Origin: Emiliania huxleyi CCMP1516
Lineage: Eukaryota; Haptophyta; Isochrysidales; Noelaerhabdaceae
Assembly: GCF_000372725.1 (NCBI RefSeq)
Contig: NW_005197722.1
Location: 439,517 to 503,516, forward strand
Reading direction: 5' to 3'
Length of the DNA stretch: 64,000 nt
Part shown: piece by piece, positions 20,528 to 33,008 of the stretch
Layout of the letters: the number at the start of each line of letters is the position of its first letter
How positions within the stretch are numbered: the stretch's first letter is position 1
The notes under the pieces: model-generated
Databases searched by the model: none
What the model saw: only the letters and a program-made list of their open reading frames with translations
What the model was told of the DNA's origin: nothing
Made by a program: the position numbers and the translations under genes

Positions 20528-21735
20528 CTACCGAAAGTGTGCCATCCGGTTGTTGCACGGCAGGTGCGCCGCCTCCGAGTCAAAGTAGAGCTGCAGTTGC
20601 GGAAGCGCGCGCAGCCGAGCGTGAAACGCGCGAAGCGTGGGGTGCGCCTCCAGCGGCGACGGCAGGCCCGCAGAGGAGGCCATCAGCTCGTGCTGGTCCA
20701 GCATCTCCCAGATATGGAAGTCTCCCGCCGTCGGCCGTGAGCCTGCAAGGAGCAAAACCGGGTAAGAAAAGGCACCGCCCTCACACCACCCCGCCCGCCC
20801 GCCGAGGAGGAGAGAGCACCCGCAAAGAAGGGCTTGTCGCCCAGGAAGCGCGAGAACCGGTCGTATGCCGCCGAGGGCGCAGCGACGGCGCGCAAGTGCT
20901 TCGCCAGCGCTGCGCTGAAGCGCTCGGCCGAGGTGCCGGCGAACGGGTAGACGACGCGCACGCACTCGTTCCTCAGGTCGAACGCCTGGTGGGGGAGGGG
21001 CGCACACCGTCGGGGGGCCTGCTGTGCCCGGGCCTTCTGTGCCCGGGCCTTCTGTGCCCGGGCCTTCTGTGCCCGGGCCTGCTGTGCCCGGGCCTGCTGT
21101 GCCCGGGCCTGCTGTGCCCGGGCCTGCTGGGTCTGAGCTCTGCAGGGACGTGGCGCGGGCTCACCGCTCGGGGCGACAACCCTCTCCTCCTCTCTCACGC
21201 CGCCTGGCTTTGACGCTTTTGCGGGGAGCGCGGTTGTGGGGGGGGGCACCTGCGCCAACGTCTGCTCCGTCGCCGCGCGCTCGGCCTCGTTCTCGCCCAT
21301 CAGGCCCAGCTTGCGCCCGAGGAACTGGTACAGCGCAGTGCTCTGCGAGACGACGATCCCACTCTCGTGGTCGACGAGGTACGGCAGATTGATAAAGGCG
21401 TTTCGCTCGCGCAACGGTGGCCTGTCCGTGTCAAACCACGCCGGGGCGCCCCAGCCGCCGCCCTCCTGCGGCTGCAGAGAGTACGTGCGGTCCTCAAAGG
21501 CGGCTCCTCTGTACGCCAGCATCATCCGCGCTGGCGCCGCGAGCCCGCGGATGTCCCAGTACCCGAGCGTGAAGGTCCCAGCAGGCGGGCGCGAGCGGCA
21601 GAGGCCACGGCGGTGGTGGCGGTGGAGGCGGCGTGCGGCAGCAGCGGCGACGACAGCCGCGATAATCGTGAGCGCGGCGCCAACTGTGGGGAAGGCGAAC
21701 GCCCACAGCGGGTTGGCGAGCTTTCGCGTCGGCAT
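20528..21735 (-). CDS. Mu-class glutathione S-transferase with N-terminal membrane anchor
   Basis: Three exons: 21735-21250, 20985-20820 and 20742-20528, total 288 aa with all phases consistent. From the Met at 21735 (MPTRKLANPLW) a hydrophobic helix FPTVGAALTIIAAVVAAAAA is followed by basic residues, so the enzyme is predicted to be anchored to a membrane. The thioredoxin-fold half starts TLGYWDIRGLAAPARMML with the Mu-class catalytic Tyr, and has NLPYLVDHE...VSQSTALYQFLGRKLGL (the glutathione-binding cis-Pro and QS motif). The helical half includes FLGDKPFFAG and then SRPTAGDFHIWEMLDQ, the usual folding-motif Asp. It conjugates glutathione to electrophiles. Intron 1 is unusual in holding a 15-bp tandem repeat. 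Confidence 0.9.
21028..21132. repeat. 15-bp tandem repeat in intron 1 of the glutathione transferase gene
   Basis: About seven units of GCCCGGGCCTTCTGT / GCCCGGGCCTGCTGT. Because 15 is divisible by three, the array is open in every frame (an ARAQQ-type repeat on the minus strand) and could be mistaken for coding sequence. Homology to glutathione transferases resumes only after the splice acceptor at 20986. Confidence 0.95.
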
Positions 21736-23644
<1,909 letters not shown>

Positions 23645-25232
23645 TCAAGTGTCCTCGGGGTCCGGGACGCCTCCTGCCTCTTCCTCCCCGCCGAGGTAGT
23701 GCTTGCCAAACAAGGCCAGGATCTGCTGGATCACCTCGGGCTTGGGGTGGCGGCCGTCCTCCAAGTACGGCTCGGTGAAGCCCTCCTTGATCATCTCGAA
23801 GGCCGGCCAGTAGTACAGCCCGCCGGCGCAACCTCCCTCGCCGCCGCCGCCGCCGCCGCCGCCGCGCTCTCCGCCGCCGTGCACCTCGCGCAGCAGCTCG
23901 TCCACCGCCGCGCGGAGGATCGCCTTGGAGGCGCTGTTTGCCGTGACGCAGGAGACGCCGCGGAAGGTCGCGGCCAGCGGCACCGGCGAGAGCGTAAAGA
24001 CGATCGACGCCGACGGGACGTGCTCGCGGATGAGCCGCACAATCCTGCGCAAGTTGGCCACATTCTCGGCGACGGAGGAGACGCGGAAGCCGTGCCGGCC
24101 CGGGTCATACACGTGGCTGGGCACCGCGCGCCACAGCACGTCGCACTCCGTCTCGCCGCCCGCAGCGCCGCCGCCCGCCTCTTGCGCCCCGTCCGCCTCC
24201 GCCTCCGCCCGCGTCGCGGCCGCGCGAGGCCGCCGCCGCTGGAACCAGACCTCCGCGAGGCCGAGCGTGATGATGAAGAGGGAGGTCTGCTCGAAGAGCT
24301 CCCTCGTCTTCAGCCTCGCCTGCCCACGGCCAGGTGCGTGAATCGCCGCCGCCCCGGGCCTCGAAGGGCCTCTCTCTCGCTCTCGCGGCTGGCAGCGCCT
24401 CCTCTGTCGGCGTGACGACGGCTCCCTTGGCGCCGTGCCAGAGGTCGTCGTCGAAGGCGCGCGCCTCGAAGGCCCACTCGAACTGCTGCAGCAGCACGAA
24501 CGTGTTGACGAGCCCCGCGGAGCACTGCAGCAGAGGGACGGAGCTGTCCTCCGCATGCGGGTACCGATGCCCCGTCCGAAAATCCCCGTTGACGCGGTAG
24601 CCGCGCGCGCGCAGCCAGATGCGGATCTCGTCGGCGAAGCAGGAGCCGAGCGCGGTCGTCATGGAGTCGCGCCGCCGGAGCGGCGGCGTGGCCGGCGCCC
24701 AGCCTTGCAGCACAAAGCTCTCGAGGTCCGCGCGCACCGCCGCGAGCGAAGGCAGGTAGCGCGCTTGGCCGGGCGGCCCTCTGTACCAGTCGACGAAGGC
24801 CGTCTGCACCTCGCCGCCGCTGCCGACCGCGTAGACGCCCGCCACGAGCCCAAGCGAGCTCCAGTAGTGCAGGAAGCTGGCGACCGCGGGCTCCGCCTCG
24901 TGTCGCCGCAGCGCCTCGAGCACCGCGGCACGGGTGCGCTCGTCTGACGGCAGGCCCTGCGTGAGCAGGGCGACTTGCATGGCCTCGGTCTGGATCTCGA
25001 CGCCGCTCTTGTCAATCGAGCGCGGCTCGGAGGCGGCGGAGGCGGAGGCGGACGAGGAATCGGAGGTATACTGTGCTGCGAGGCGCTTCGAGAGGTTCGC
25101 GCGGATGGAGGAGGAGACAGAGCGGAGGGCGGTGCAGAGCGCGAGGGCGTCGGGAAGGTTCAGGGAGAGCTCCATCGATACGAGGGGAGCGGAAGGTTGG
25201 CCAGGTACCTGTTGGTACCAATAAAATTCCAC
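23645..25232 (-). CDS. GSCFA-domain protein
   Basis: Two exons on the minus strand. The first (from about 25232, or the internal Met near 25174, down to about 24390) has a helical N-terminal region and then SMTTALGSCFADEIRIWLR, which contains the GSCFA motif that names the family, followed by NTFVLLQQFEWAF. The second (about 24325 to 23645) continues in register with TRELFEQTSLFIITLGLAEVW, then FRVSSVAENVANLRRIVRLI, VFTLSPVPLAATFRG, TANSASKAILRAAVDEL, and YYWPAFEMI...EDGRHPKPEVI. This is the full conserved order of GSCFA (SGNH-hydrolase-like) proteins. An Ala/Glu/Gly insertion and a poly-Gly run interrupt it. The exact splice junction is unclear; a CAG acceptor at about 24326 is likely. Substrate unknown. 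Confidence 0.85.
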
Positions 25233-26616
25233 CTCGGTGCAGAAAATCTTATATACTTATTCGGCGCCGGGGCGCGCTCTGCGCTGCGCGGCGTGCTCTG
25301 CGACTTGCTGGCCGCCAGGACCTCCGCACGGACTTGTGGGAACCGCCCGAGGCGAGCTCCAAAGCCGCCGCGCACTGCACATGGCAGCATTTCTGCATGG
25401 CAGTCCCAGCACCTTCTGCGGCGCCGTGCCACCCATTCCACATGGCTGCAGAATCAGCAGTACAACTGTACACCCTCCCATTGACCCAACCCGCAACACA
25501 AGTGTGCTCGCCTCCAGCACCCAGACCGAGTGCAGCCTCGGCGAGCCAGACACGGCCCTCTCGCCCCTCCCGCCACGCGCGAGCCTCTGCAGCAATGCGC
25601 GCAATTTAGCGTCTCATGGCCCGTGGCCGCAGGTTGCTGCTGCTGTGCGCCGACTGCGCGCTCTCTGCCGGCCGCCAGTGTGGGCCATGCATCCTACTAT
25701 CTCAGGAGCGCAGTGCCTAGCACCCGAGGCGGCGCTCGGACTAGTTTTGCGCGCCGGTGGCGCCGCTGCAGCCACACATGGTATCGCGGCCTCACTCGCG
25801 CGCGCAGAGCTCCCAGCGGAGCGCACGCGACGTGCACTTGAGCCTGTAGGCCTCGGCAGCGCCAGCCGATCCCGCGCCGAGCCGGAAGCTGCGCCGCCGC
25901 TTAAAGATGCAGAAGCGAGCGTTCTTCACGACGTGTCGGGCGACTCGCACCGGTGGCGGCGTGCACGCCTGCAGCGCGTGCGGCGGCGGCAGAGGCGGCT
26001 CGAGGGCGATGTGGATGTTTGGGTAGGCGTGCTGGTTGACACTCGAGCCGAGGACTTCCTACAAAGCCCAGGGTGGATAAGAGAGGCAGGAAGAGACTCA
26101 AGGGCGCGAGTACCGCGACCCGACCGACCGCACGACAGCTCGTCAAGATTCCGCCACAAAGTTGAGACAAGCAACAAAGTAGTCCACCCCCAGGATTGGA
26201 TTCACACGGCAAGAGCAATACACAGCACGCTAGTTCCGCCCACAATCACCGACAACTATTGCCGACACATCCTCTACAGGCGGCGGCGAGCGAGCGTCAG
26301 CAGCATAAGATGGGACGAGCATAGCGCGGGCTCGTTTTGGGGGTCGCGGGGGCGCATTAGGCATGAAGGCGACCCGCGGCCGCGCGCTCAGCAGCGCTCA
26401 GATCGGCAATGCGTTTTTTGAAGAAATGGCCCGCCCGTAAAGGAAAGGAGCGGGACGAAGAATCGGCGAGGGACTGTGCGAATAGAGCTAGGAGAGGTGC
26501 AGACGCCCAAGGGTGTGGGCGACGGTTAGGGGCTAGCACCACACTCCTCTCCTTAAAATCCCTTTGCGGGAGAGAGATTGCTGTGTGTGGTGGCGTGCCG
26601 CCGTCCTTTCATCCCT
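25233..26616. other. Region without a supported gene
   Basis: A long plus-strand open frame (25237-26421) exists, but its composition (Arg/Ala/Ser/Pro-rich, no domain) and overlapping minus-strand frames suggest chance. No repeat of note was seen. Confidence 0.4.
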
Positions 26617-27370
26617 GGCATGTTGTGCGAGTATATGGGACAAAAGCGTCGAAAATGTCCCAAAAAAGCGTGACTCGAGTTTGTGGCAGCCCCACAGCTG
26701 GCGCGCGCTGCCAGGAAGCACCGCTCGCGTGTCGGCCGCACTCCCTGGCACCCAGGGAGTGCGGCCGACCGACCAGACCGATTAGGCTCGACGCCGCGCT
26801 CGCTGTGGGGCTGCCACAAAGTCGCCGCCGAGCGTGCCATCGAAGGCGTCCCGTCGGAGGTGATGGAGTGTGAGACCTGAGGCTGCGGAGGTGACGCCTG
26901 AGGTGCCGGCCCGTGCACAGCGACTCAGCCGGCGACCGCCACGGGCTCAGACGAGACTTGTCGACTCGTTCCGGCTCAGCTTCACCGTGGTCATCGGGCG
27001 TCTGTCGACGTCAGGACCACCCATACAGCTCGCGGGTTTGAGGTCGCAAGAGCCAAGATGGTGGCGTTTGGACATCCCAACCATCACACAAGACAGCCTG
27101 TAGGTGATGGCGGGACGGCGCAGTGTTTTTGGCACTCGGCAGTAGGCACCCGCGGCACGGCCCCGCTGTCGGCTCTCGCGGGCTGCGGAACCGGCCCCAG
27201 AAGGGGACGGTCCGGGCGAGTGTGGCAGCTCCTTCGCTAGTATGGGCACCCTCTATCATAGCACTACTGATCCTGGTCATTAGAGCTGCCAGGGATAGCG
27301 TCAGGAGCCGGTAGGAGTCAAAACCCCTCATATTTGAGACATCGTGTCCCATATACTCGCACAACATGCC
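26617..27370. mobile_element. Putative foldback / non-autonomous transposable element with 26-bp terminal inverted repeats
   Basis: 26617-26642 (GGCATGTTGTGCGAGTATAT + GGGACA) is repeated exactly, inverted, at 27345-27370. The 754-bp interval has no transposase-like frame. Close to the left end it contains a nested inverted-repeat structure (26680-26820). A part of that left arm occurs again at 57888-57960, so the sequence is dispersed. No target-site duplication is obvious. Confidence 0.6.
26680..26820. repeat. Nested inverted repeat with a perfect 18-bp-arm hairpin
   Basis: Outer arms of 19 bp: TTTGTGGCAGCCCCACAGC at 26680-26698 and its exact reverse complement at 26802-26820. In the centre, 26731-26769 is a perfect hairpin: arm GTCGGCCGCACTCCCTGG, 3-base loop CAC, then the complementary arm. 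Confidence 0.9.
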
Positions 27371-27586
27371 GACCCCACACTTGGTCTCTTGGACGGTGAC
27401 GCAAAGGAAAACGTCGAAATTCGTTGCCCTCTCCATTCTACATACATTATCCGCGCATCCGGCACGCCACACGTAAACTCCGCACTCCCCCACGTGCGCC
27501 TACGCTATCGTATCACAAGGTAGAGGGGCACTCGAGCCGAGTCTCTGGAGGCCAGCGGAGTCTCCGCGAATCCGCGCGCTCTTTAC

Positions 27587-27982
27587 NNNNNNNNNNNNNN
27601 NNNNNNNNNNNNNNNNNNNNNNNNNNNNNNNNNNNNNNNNNNNNNNNNNNNNNNNNNNNNNNNNNNNNNNNNNNNNNNNNNNNNNNNNNNNNNNNNNNNN
27701 NNNNNNNNNNNNNNNNNNNNNNNNNNNNNNNNNNNNNNNNNNNNNNNNNNNNNNNNNNNNNNNNNNNNNNNNNNNNNNNNNNNNNNNNNNNNNNNNNNNN
27801 NNNNNNNNNNNNNNNNNNNNNNNNNNNNNNNNNNNNNNNNNNNNNNNNNNNNNNNNNNNNNNNNNNNNNNNNNNNNNNNNNNNNNNNNNNNNNNNNNNNN
27901 NNNNNNNNNNNNNNNNNNNNNNNNNNNNNNNNNNNNNNNNNNNNNNNNNNNNNNNNNNNNNNNNNNNNNNNNNNNNNNNNNN
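27587..27982. other. Assembly gap (N run)
   Basis: 396 undetermined bases. The gap cuts the minus-strand Stc1/ankyrin/VWA gene after the start of its VWA domain. Confidence 0.99.
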
Positions 27983-30239
27983 AAGGAGTGAGGGCTGGCA
28001 TTTAGGATGAGGGCGGGGGCGAGGGGGGTGAGGGGGTAGGCGGGCGGGGGGGGAGGGGGCGGCCTCGACGTCGGTGTTACGCATTGAAGCGGAGGCGTCG
28101 ACGATGAGCACGTGATGGGCCGTGTAGCTCCGCCGCGGCGGCGAGCAGAGGTCGTCGGGCAGGCGGGACGCGAGCGCGTGGAGCGGCGAAAGCCTCGCCC
28201 GGAGCGCCTCCAAGCGCGCGTGGCCCCGCTCCAGCTGCTCGTCGTATCCCTCGAGGTCCGAGAGCGCGAGCAGTGCATCGCGCACCTCCGCCGCGGTGGA
28301 GTAGCCGCTCTCGAGCTGCTGCAGCATGCGCCGCGTCTCCTCGCTTGCGCCCTCGTCCTCCTCGCCCTCCTCCTCGCCCTCCTCGCCCTCCTCGCCCTCC
28401 TCCTCGCCCTCCTCCTCGCCCTCCTCGACCTCGCCTCCCTCGGCAATCGTCCCGAACATCGACGCGACCGCCCTCCGGGCGGCTGCGGCTGCGCTGTCGA
28501 TGGTGTTGGCACCGCGGCTGGCGAGGTCGAGGAGGAGCCTCGGCGGCTGCACACCCTGACTGGCCTCTCCAAGCTGCGGCGGCGGCGGCGGCGGCGGCTG
28601 CTCCTGCTCTGCCCCTGACACCTGCTCGAGGAGCTGGACTATCTCGGCGCCCTCGCCGTGCAGCTGCCGCGCGCGCGCCAGCGGCGAGAGGCCGCCGACG
28701 GCGATCGCCGGGTTCGCGCCGCCGTCCAGCAGCTCTCTTGCGTCACCACCATCGCCCCCTCCGCCGTCGCCCCCTCCGCCGTTGCCGCCACCACCATCGC
28801 CGCCACCCACGCCACCGCTACCACCGTGCCAGCTCGACGTTACCCGCCTCGCAGCTCACGTACAGCGGCGTGCCGCCCCCCTGCAGGGCCTTGTTGACCG
28901 AAAAGTGCGCCCTGAGCAGCAGCTCCGCCGCCGCCAGGTTTCCCCGCTGGCACGCCGCGAACAGCGGCGTCGAACCGTCCGCCGGCGACTGCCACGAGCG
29001 GATCTCGCGCTTGCGGACTAGTGACTTCTCCTTGTCAAGCCGCGCGAGCAGCTTCTTCAGCTGCCGCCGCGTGGCGGGCAAGGCCGGGTCGCCCGACGCC
29101 GCGTCGTATATCTCCTGCGCGAGCTCCACCGGCGGGGGCGCCTGCGGCGGCTTCCGCCCCTGCTGCTGCCGCTCCTGCCGCTCCTGCGCCAGCCGCTCCC
29201 GCCGCTCCTCCTCATCCCGCCGCTCCTCCTCCTGCTGCTGCTGCAGCAGCAGCTGCTCCTCCCGCTCCCGCTTCCGTGCTGCTGCCCATTCCAGCCTCCG
29301 CCGCTCCCGCTCCTGCTCCTGCTGCTGCTGCTGCTGCTGCTGCAGAAGAAACTGCCCCTCGGCAGACGCGATGCGGGATGATTCCGCTGATCTGCTGCCC
29401 TCCGCGCACTGCCTGCAGCGTCGCAGGGCTGCGCTCCTTTTGAGTTGCGCACCCGAGAAGGCGTCGCGAGGCAACGCTTTGCCGCACGATGCGCACACGT
29501 GGCTTCGCTCGATGAAGTCGACGAGCGAGTCGACGTCCGCGTAGCGGCGGGCGAGCCATCCCAGGCCGTCCTGCAGCGGTGGAGGCGCCATCGTCCAGCG
29601 AACGGAATCCGTCACGCCCCGCTGGTTGGCGTACTCAATGATGTCATACACAGCCTGCGTGCTGTCGGGATCGTGGGATGGCCGTGGCACGAAGCGCTCG
29701 ATGTACGCCTGCAGCGACGGCGGCACAGCTGGGATGCCCTCGTTCGGTCCGACGTCACAGGGCGAATGCATGTAGCCTCCGCGGTCAAGCCTGAGCTCGT
29801 ACGCGGAGTGCTGGCCAGCGGGCCAATCTGCCGAGTGCGGCCGATAAAACTGCCGCGTGACCCTGGCCGTCAGCCAGCCTGCCTTCCCGGCATGGACCTC
29901 GACAAGCGTGCCCAACGGAAACCGCAGCGGGCACGGGATTGGGATCTTGATGTCCTCCCCGGAGTCGAAGAGGTGCCTCTCCGTAACTTCGCCGGGCGGG
30001 ATCGGGTGGCCGTGCGAACCGAGCGAGCAGTAGCAGGAGCACTCGCCGGGGCGACCTCGACAGGAGGCGTCACTAACTCGTGTGAATGCCCCCACCCCCC
30101 TGCGCGCGGGCCTTCTAAGCCCGCGGGTAGTCCCCCCCCATCCCCAGGGCCTCCAGGGCTCGCACCTCAACCTCTCACAGGCCAGCGCACAGCGCCATAG
30201 GAGGTATTTTCTTCTCAATAACAAGGCTGTGAAGAGCAC
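27983..30239 (-). CDS. Stc1-like zinc motif / ankyrin-repeat / VWA-domain protein, 3' end lost in a gap
   Basis: Exon 1 reads from about 30239 (true start uncertain; the first about 70 codons look non-coding) to 28825, and exon 2 from 28736 into the gap. The 88-bp GT-AG intron joins ELA and RELLDGGANP in phase 2. In order: an unrecognised globular region with a YELRLDRGGYMHSP segment; a CASCGKALPRDAFSGAQLK...RCRQC zinc motif like the Stc1 domain; a Gln/Glu/Arg-rich coiled coil; ankyrin repeats (DGSTPLFAACQRGNLAAAEL, GGTPLYVSCEAGNVELAR, then the exon-2 half); a Glu/Gly acidic run; and HHVLIVDASASM, the DxSxS metal site opening a VWA domain. The domain mix suggests a protein-interaction scaffold. 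The rest of VWA must lie in or beyond the gap. Confidence 0.75.
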
Positions 30240-30307
30240 CGATGATGTAGTGAGTGAGTGGTCCCGGGCTCCCGCCCGTCGAACTTTAGCATCTAGGCCG
30301 TTGGGAC

Positions 30308-30378
30308 ACGGCTCGGGACCGCTCGGGACGGCTCGGGACGGCTCGGGACGGCTCGGGACCGCTCGGGACCGCTCGGAG
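30308..30378. repeat. 10-bp tandem repeat CTCGGGACGG
   Basis: About seven units of GCTCGGGACGG/GCTCGGGACCG, in the 5' flank of the ankyrin/VWA gene on the minus strand. Confidence 0.9.
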
Positions 30379-30901
30379 GACTCCGACCTGCTCGCGCGCG
30401 GGCGAGATCATCCCTCGTGGGCGGTGCACTGCCGAGTGGTTGGCCGCATGCTCGGGGGCGAGGCGCGCAAGGGGCTCGTGTGCGTGCGAGAGCAGGAGCG
30501 CGACCGTCAGTGCCGCGGCTGGGACGCGAACACGCAAGCCGACCCGATGCTGCCGCATTTTTGTGGGGGGTGACACTTCTTGTCTCCTTCCAGACATCGG
30601 GCGGTCTCCCGTCCATGTCCGTGCCGGAGCAGGTGAAGAATCCCCCCAGGGGGCGTCCCTCAGCCTCACTCGCTCCACTCCTCGTCACAATCTCAATATA
30701 TCTCGCAGCTCGTCTACACCGCCGCGCTGCCGCTAACCGCCGCCGATGATGGCTCCTGCGTGCTCCGCCTCGATCGATCCTGTATGCACCGTGTTCAAGA
30801 AATCTCTCTCTCTCTCTCACCGTCTTGGGATGACTCCCCCTCCAATGAACACCCGAGGGGTCCCGTACCATGCGGAATCGACCCTACCTATACAGTACTC
30901 A

Positions 30902-31013
30902 TGAGTGAGTGAGTGAGTGAGTGAGTGAGTGTGTCACTCACTCACTCACAGTACTCACAAGGACTCAAAAAATGGTGCGTCGCCTTCGCGAAGCTGGGGG
31001 TAGTGAGTGAGTG

Positions 31014-31042
<29 letters not shown>
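30902..31042. repeat. (GAGT)n, (CACT)n and (CA)n microsatellites
   Basis: GAGTGAGT repeats at about 30902-30930 are followed within 10 bp by CACTCACT repeats, forming a potential hairpin. A (CA)n run at 31013-31042 follows another GAGTGAGT patch. Confidence 0.95.
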
Positions 31043-31044
<2 letters not shown>

Positions 31045-31383
31045 GGGGGTACAGATTGTGGGGGGGACAGCTTTGGAAGGGGGTGCAGCTTGGAAGGGGG
31101 TGCAGCTTGGAAGGTGTAGCTGCTCGAGAAGGTCAGCCTGCTGCCGCCAGCGCCATCCACCCCGCTGGCCGGGACCGCGCACCGCGCAGCAGCACTCGTT
31201 TACCCTGGCTGCGCACCAGCCTGCCGCGTCGCTCGGGAAGCGCAGCGCCAGAGCTCTTGCAGCTCGTCCTCGTGAACTCGCTCGTTCACAACGACACACA
31301 CCTCACTCTCTTTCTGCGCACCGATAGCGCATCAGCCTGCGTCGCCTTGCGGCTCACTCCCTCGTCTGCCGGTCGGCACAGGC

Positions 31384-32648
31384 ATGGTGCGCAACCTGCT
31401 CATCATGGCCATCGCCGTTGGCATGACGAAAGTCAACGGCGACGCCATCGAGGACTGCTGCTTCTCCACGTGCAAGTACGACGCGCGCTGCTGCACCGAC
31501 GAGCGCCTCGCTTTCTGGCGCGGAGATCTTACGTGCTCAAGGTGCAACGGGGACGGTTGCGGTTGGTTCAGGTGCTCCGCGTTCACCACTTGGAACTGCC
31601 CAGACAACAACGCCCGGTAAATCAACTCCATGTTGTACGCTGGTTCTCCATCCCAGCTAGACTAAATACCGTCGCATGTCGCTGTAGGATCTGGTTCCCG
31701 GCCGGGCCAAGCGAGACCTCTGCAAGCCGAAACGCGGTCAGTGCTGCCTGAAAGATCCGGGCCCAGTTGACTGCACGAAATACCCAGGCAGCCAGGACCC
31801 AAGGTGAGAGCCCCTCCACAGCCCCACTCCCATATTCGATTGACTTCGCCTCAGTCCATGGAGCTCCACACCTGGTAGGTGCTGCACCGACCCCACCCTG
31901 GCCGCCATGCGAGACCCGCCCGGGTGCATTGGTGATGCATGCACGCCACCTTACTGCACCACCTGCCCCCCTTACACGGGCTTCACTAACTGGCATTGCC
32001 CGGCTGGCTTCGATCCGAAAGGTCCTTCCAAGAGTTATGGCTGGGACGTCGCGGACCGGCCTGGCGCGTGCTGCCTCAAGCCGCCGCCGCCGCCGCCGCC
32101 GCCGCCGCCCACTCCGCCTCCCCGCCGCGACTGCCCGTTCTTCCAGTGTGGCGAGGAGGACGCGTGCGTGGTCGTGCACACGACCGACCCGCTCAACCCG
32201 CTGTGCCATCATTGTGCCGCCGGTACTTTCCTTTCGCCGATCGAGACGGACGAGATGTGCCAGGTGCGCCACAGCTCCGCACTAGCACTCATGACGACAT
32301 CGCATCCTTTCCACCGCGACCGTGACCCCCTGCAGGCGCCGCTTCCCGGGAGTTACGCGCCCGGTGGCAACGAAGATGTCAAAAAGTGCGACGTCGGCAA
32401 GGCTTCCTGCTTCGCCCGCAGCGCGGCTCCCGGTGCGTGAGCTTGTTGTCTCAACCCGTTAGATAGTGCGTCCCTTGCCGCATTACCGCCGCTTCGCTCT
32501 TGCCGTAGGCGACAAGGTGACACAAGTCCCCCCTCTTGGCGATGAGTGCTCGGACGATTGCTTCGGCTTAGGGCTCTCTTGCCCGCAACCCGATCCCGAT
32601 CATCCGGCCCGCTGGGCGCGCTTCTTAGCTCCCCGGCCCTGGATGTGA
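31384..32648 (+). CDS. Secreted Cys-rich repeat protein; last exon enters a dispersed repeat
   Basis: Exons: 31384-31616, 31688-31803, 31879-32263, 32336-32432 and 32509-32648. The N terminus MVRNLLIMAIAVGMTKVNG is a signal peptide. Cys-rich blocks follow, each ending in a CCLK-like motif: CCFSTCKYDARCCTDE, then LCKPKRGQCCLKDPG, then RCCTDPTLAAM... GACCLKPPPP, a Pro run, and DECSDDCFGLGL. Exon 2 has a likely one-base deletion: the join from exon 1 gives IWFPAGPS, but the downstream part must be read one frame over (KRDLCKPKRG) to join exon 3. The exon 2 length is off by one for that reason. The last about 26 codons come from dispersed repeat B. Function unknown; probably extracellular. Confidence 0.65.
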
Positions 32649-32679
32649 GGTTACCGACTGCACTCCAAGTGCTCCAAGT
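32571..32679 (+). repeat. Dispersed repeat family B, copy 2
   Basis: Matches 13106-13217: GGGCTCTCTTGCCCGCAACC... GCCCGCTGGGCGCGCTTC... ACTGCACTCCAAGTGCTCC. It overlaps the last exon of the Cys-rich protein gene and supplies its stop codon. Confidence 0.9.
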
Positions 32680-32689
32680 GCTCTCTCTC

Positions 32690-32860
32690 GTTGTAGAGCG
32701 CCACTACATCGCTCTACATACAACGCACGCAGTTCGTCACGCGGCGGATGTAGAGCTCTATAGAGCTCTACAGCTCTACAGCGCTCCAGAGCGCTCTACA
32801 GCTCTACAGCTCTACAGCGCTCTACACTCTACATCCTCTACACCCTCCCTCAGGAGCGTT
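32690..32860. repeat. AGCTCTAC-type simple repeat with palindromes
   Basis: Repeated CTCTACAGCTCTACAG and TAGAGCTCTATAGAGCTCTA units; several are self-complementary and could form cruciforms. Confidence 0.85.
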
Positions 32861-32967
32861 GGCGCTCCGAGCTCTGTTACTTTGAAGTGGAGCCATGTAT
32901 ATCGTCGCAGTGCCCTCGGAAGCCACAGGAACGTTCACCACGCCAGTAAATGCATTTCTACTGATGC

Positions 32968-33008
32968 CGCTGGGTGCGCTTCATACAGCTCCCCGGCCCT
33001 GGATGTGA
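32968..33008 (+). repeat. Dispersed repeat family B, partial copy 3
   Basis: CGCTGGGTGCGCTTCATACA followed by GCTCCCCGGCCCTGGATGTGA. It corresponds to the middle of copies 1 and 2. Confidence 0.85.

Larger units (their letters stand above)
30240..31383. other. Intergenic region rich in simple repeats
   Basis: Contains (GCTCGGGACG)n at about 30308-30378, a (TC)n stretch at about 30804, (GAGT)n followed by its complement at about 30902-30957 (able to fold back) and (CA)n at 31013-31042. Open frames here encode only repeat-derived peptides. Confidence 0.5.

Noticed and set aside
25237-26421. 394-aa plus-strand open frame
   Set aside because: No domain, Arg/Ser/Pro-rich, overlaps equally long frames on the other strand; typical of GC-rich random frames.
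26731-26769. Intrinsic transcription terminator or CRISPR-like palindrome
   Set aside because: Perfect hairpin, but the context is eukaryotic, there is no following T-run and no repeat-spacer pattern. It fits a foldback element better.
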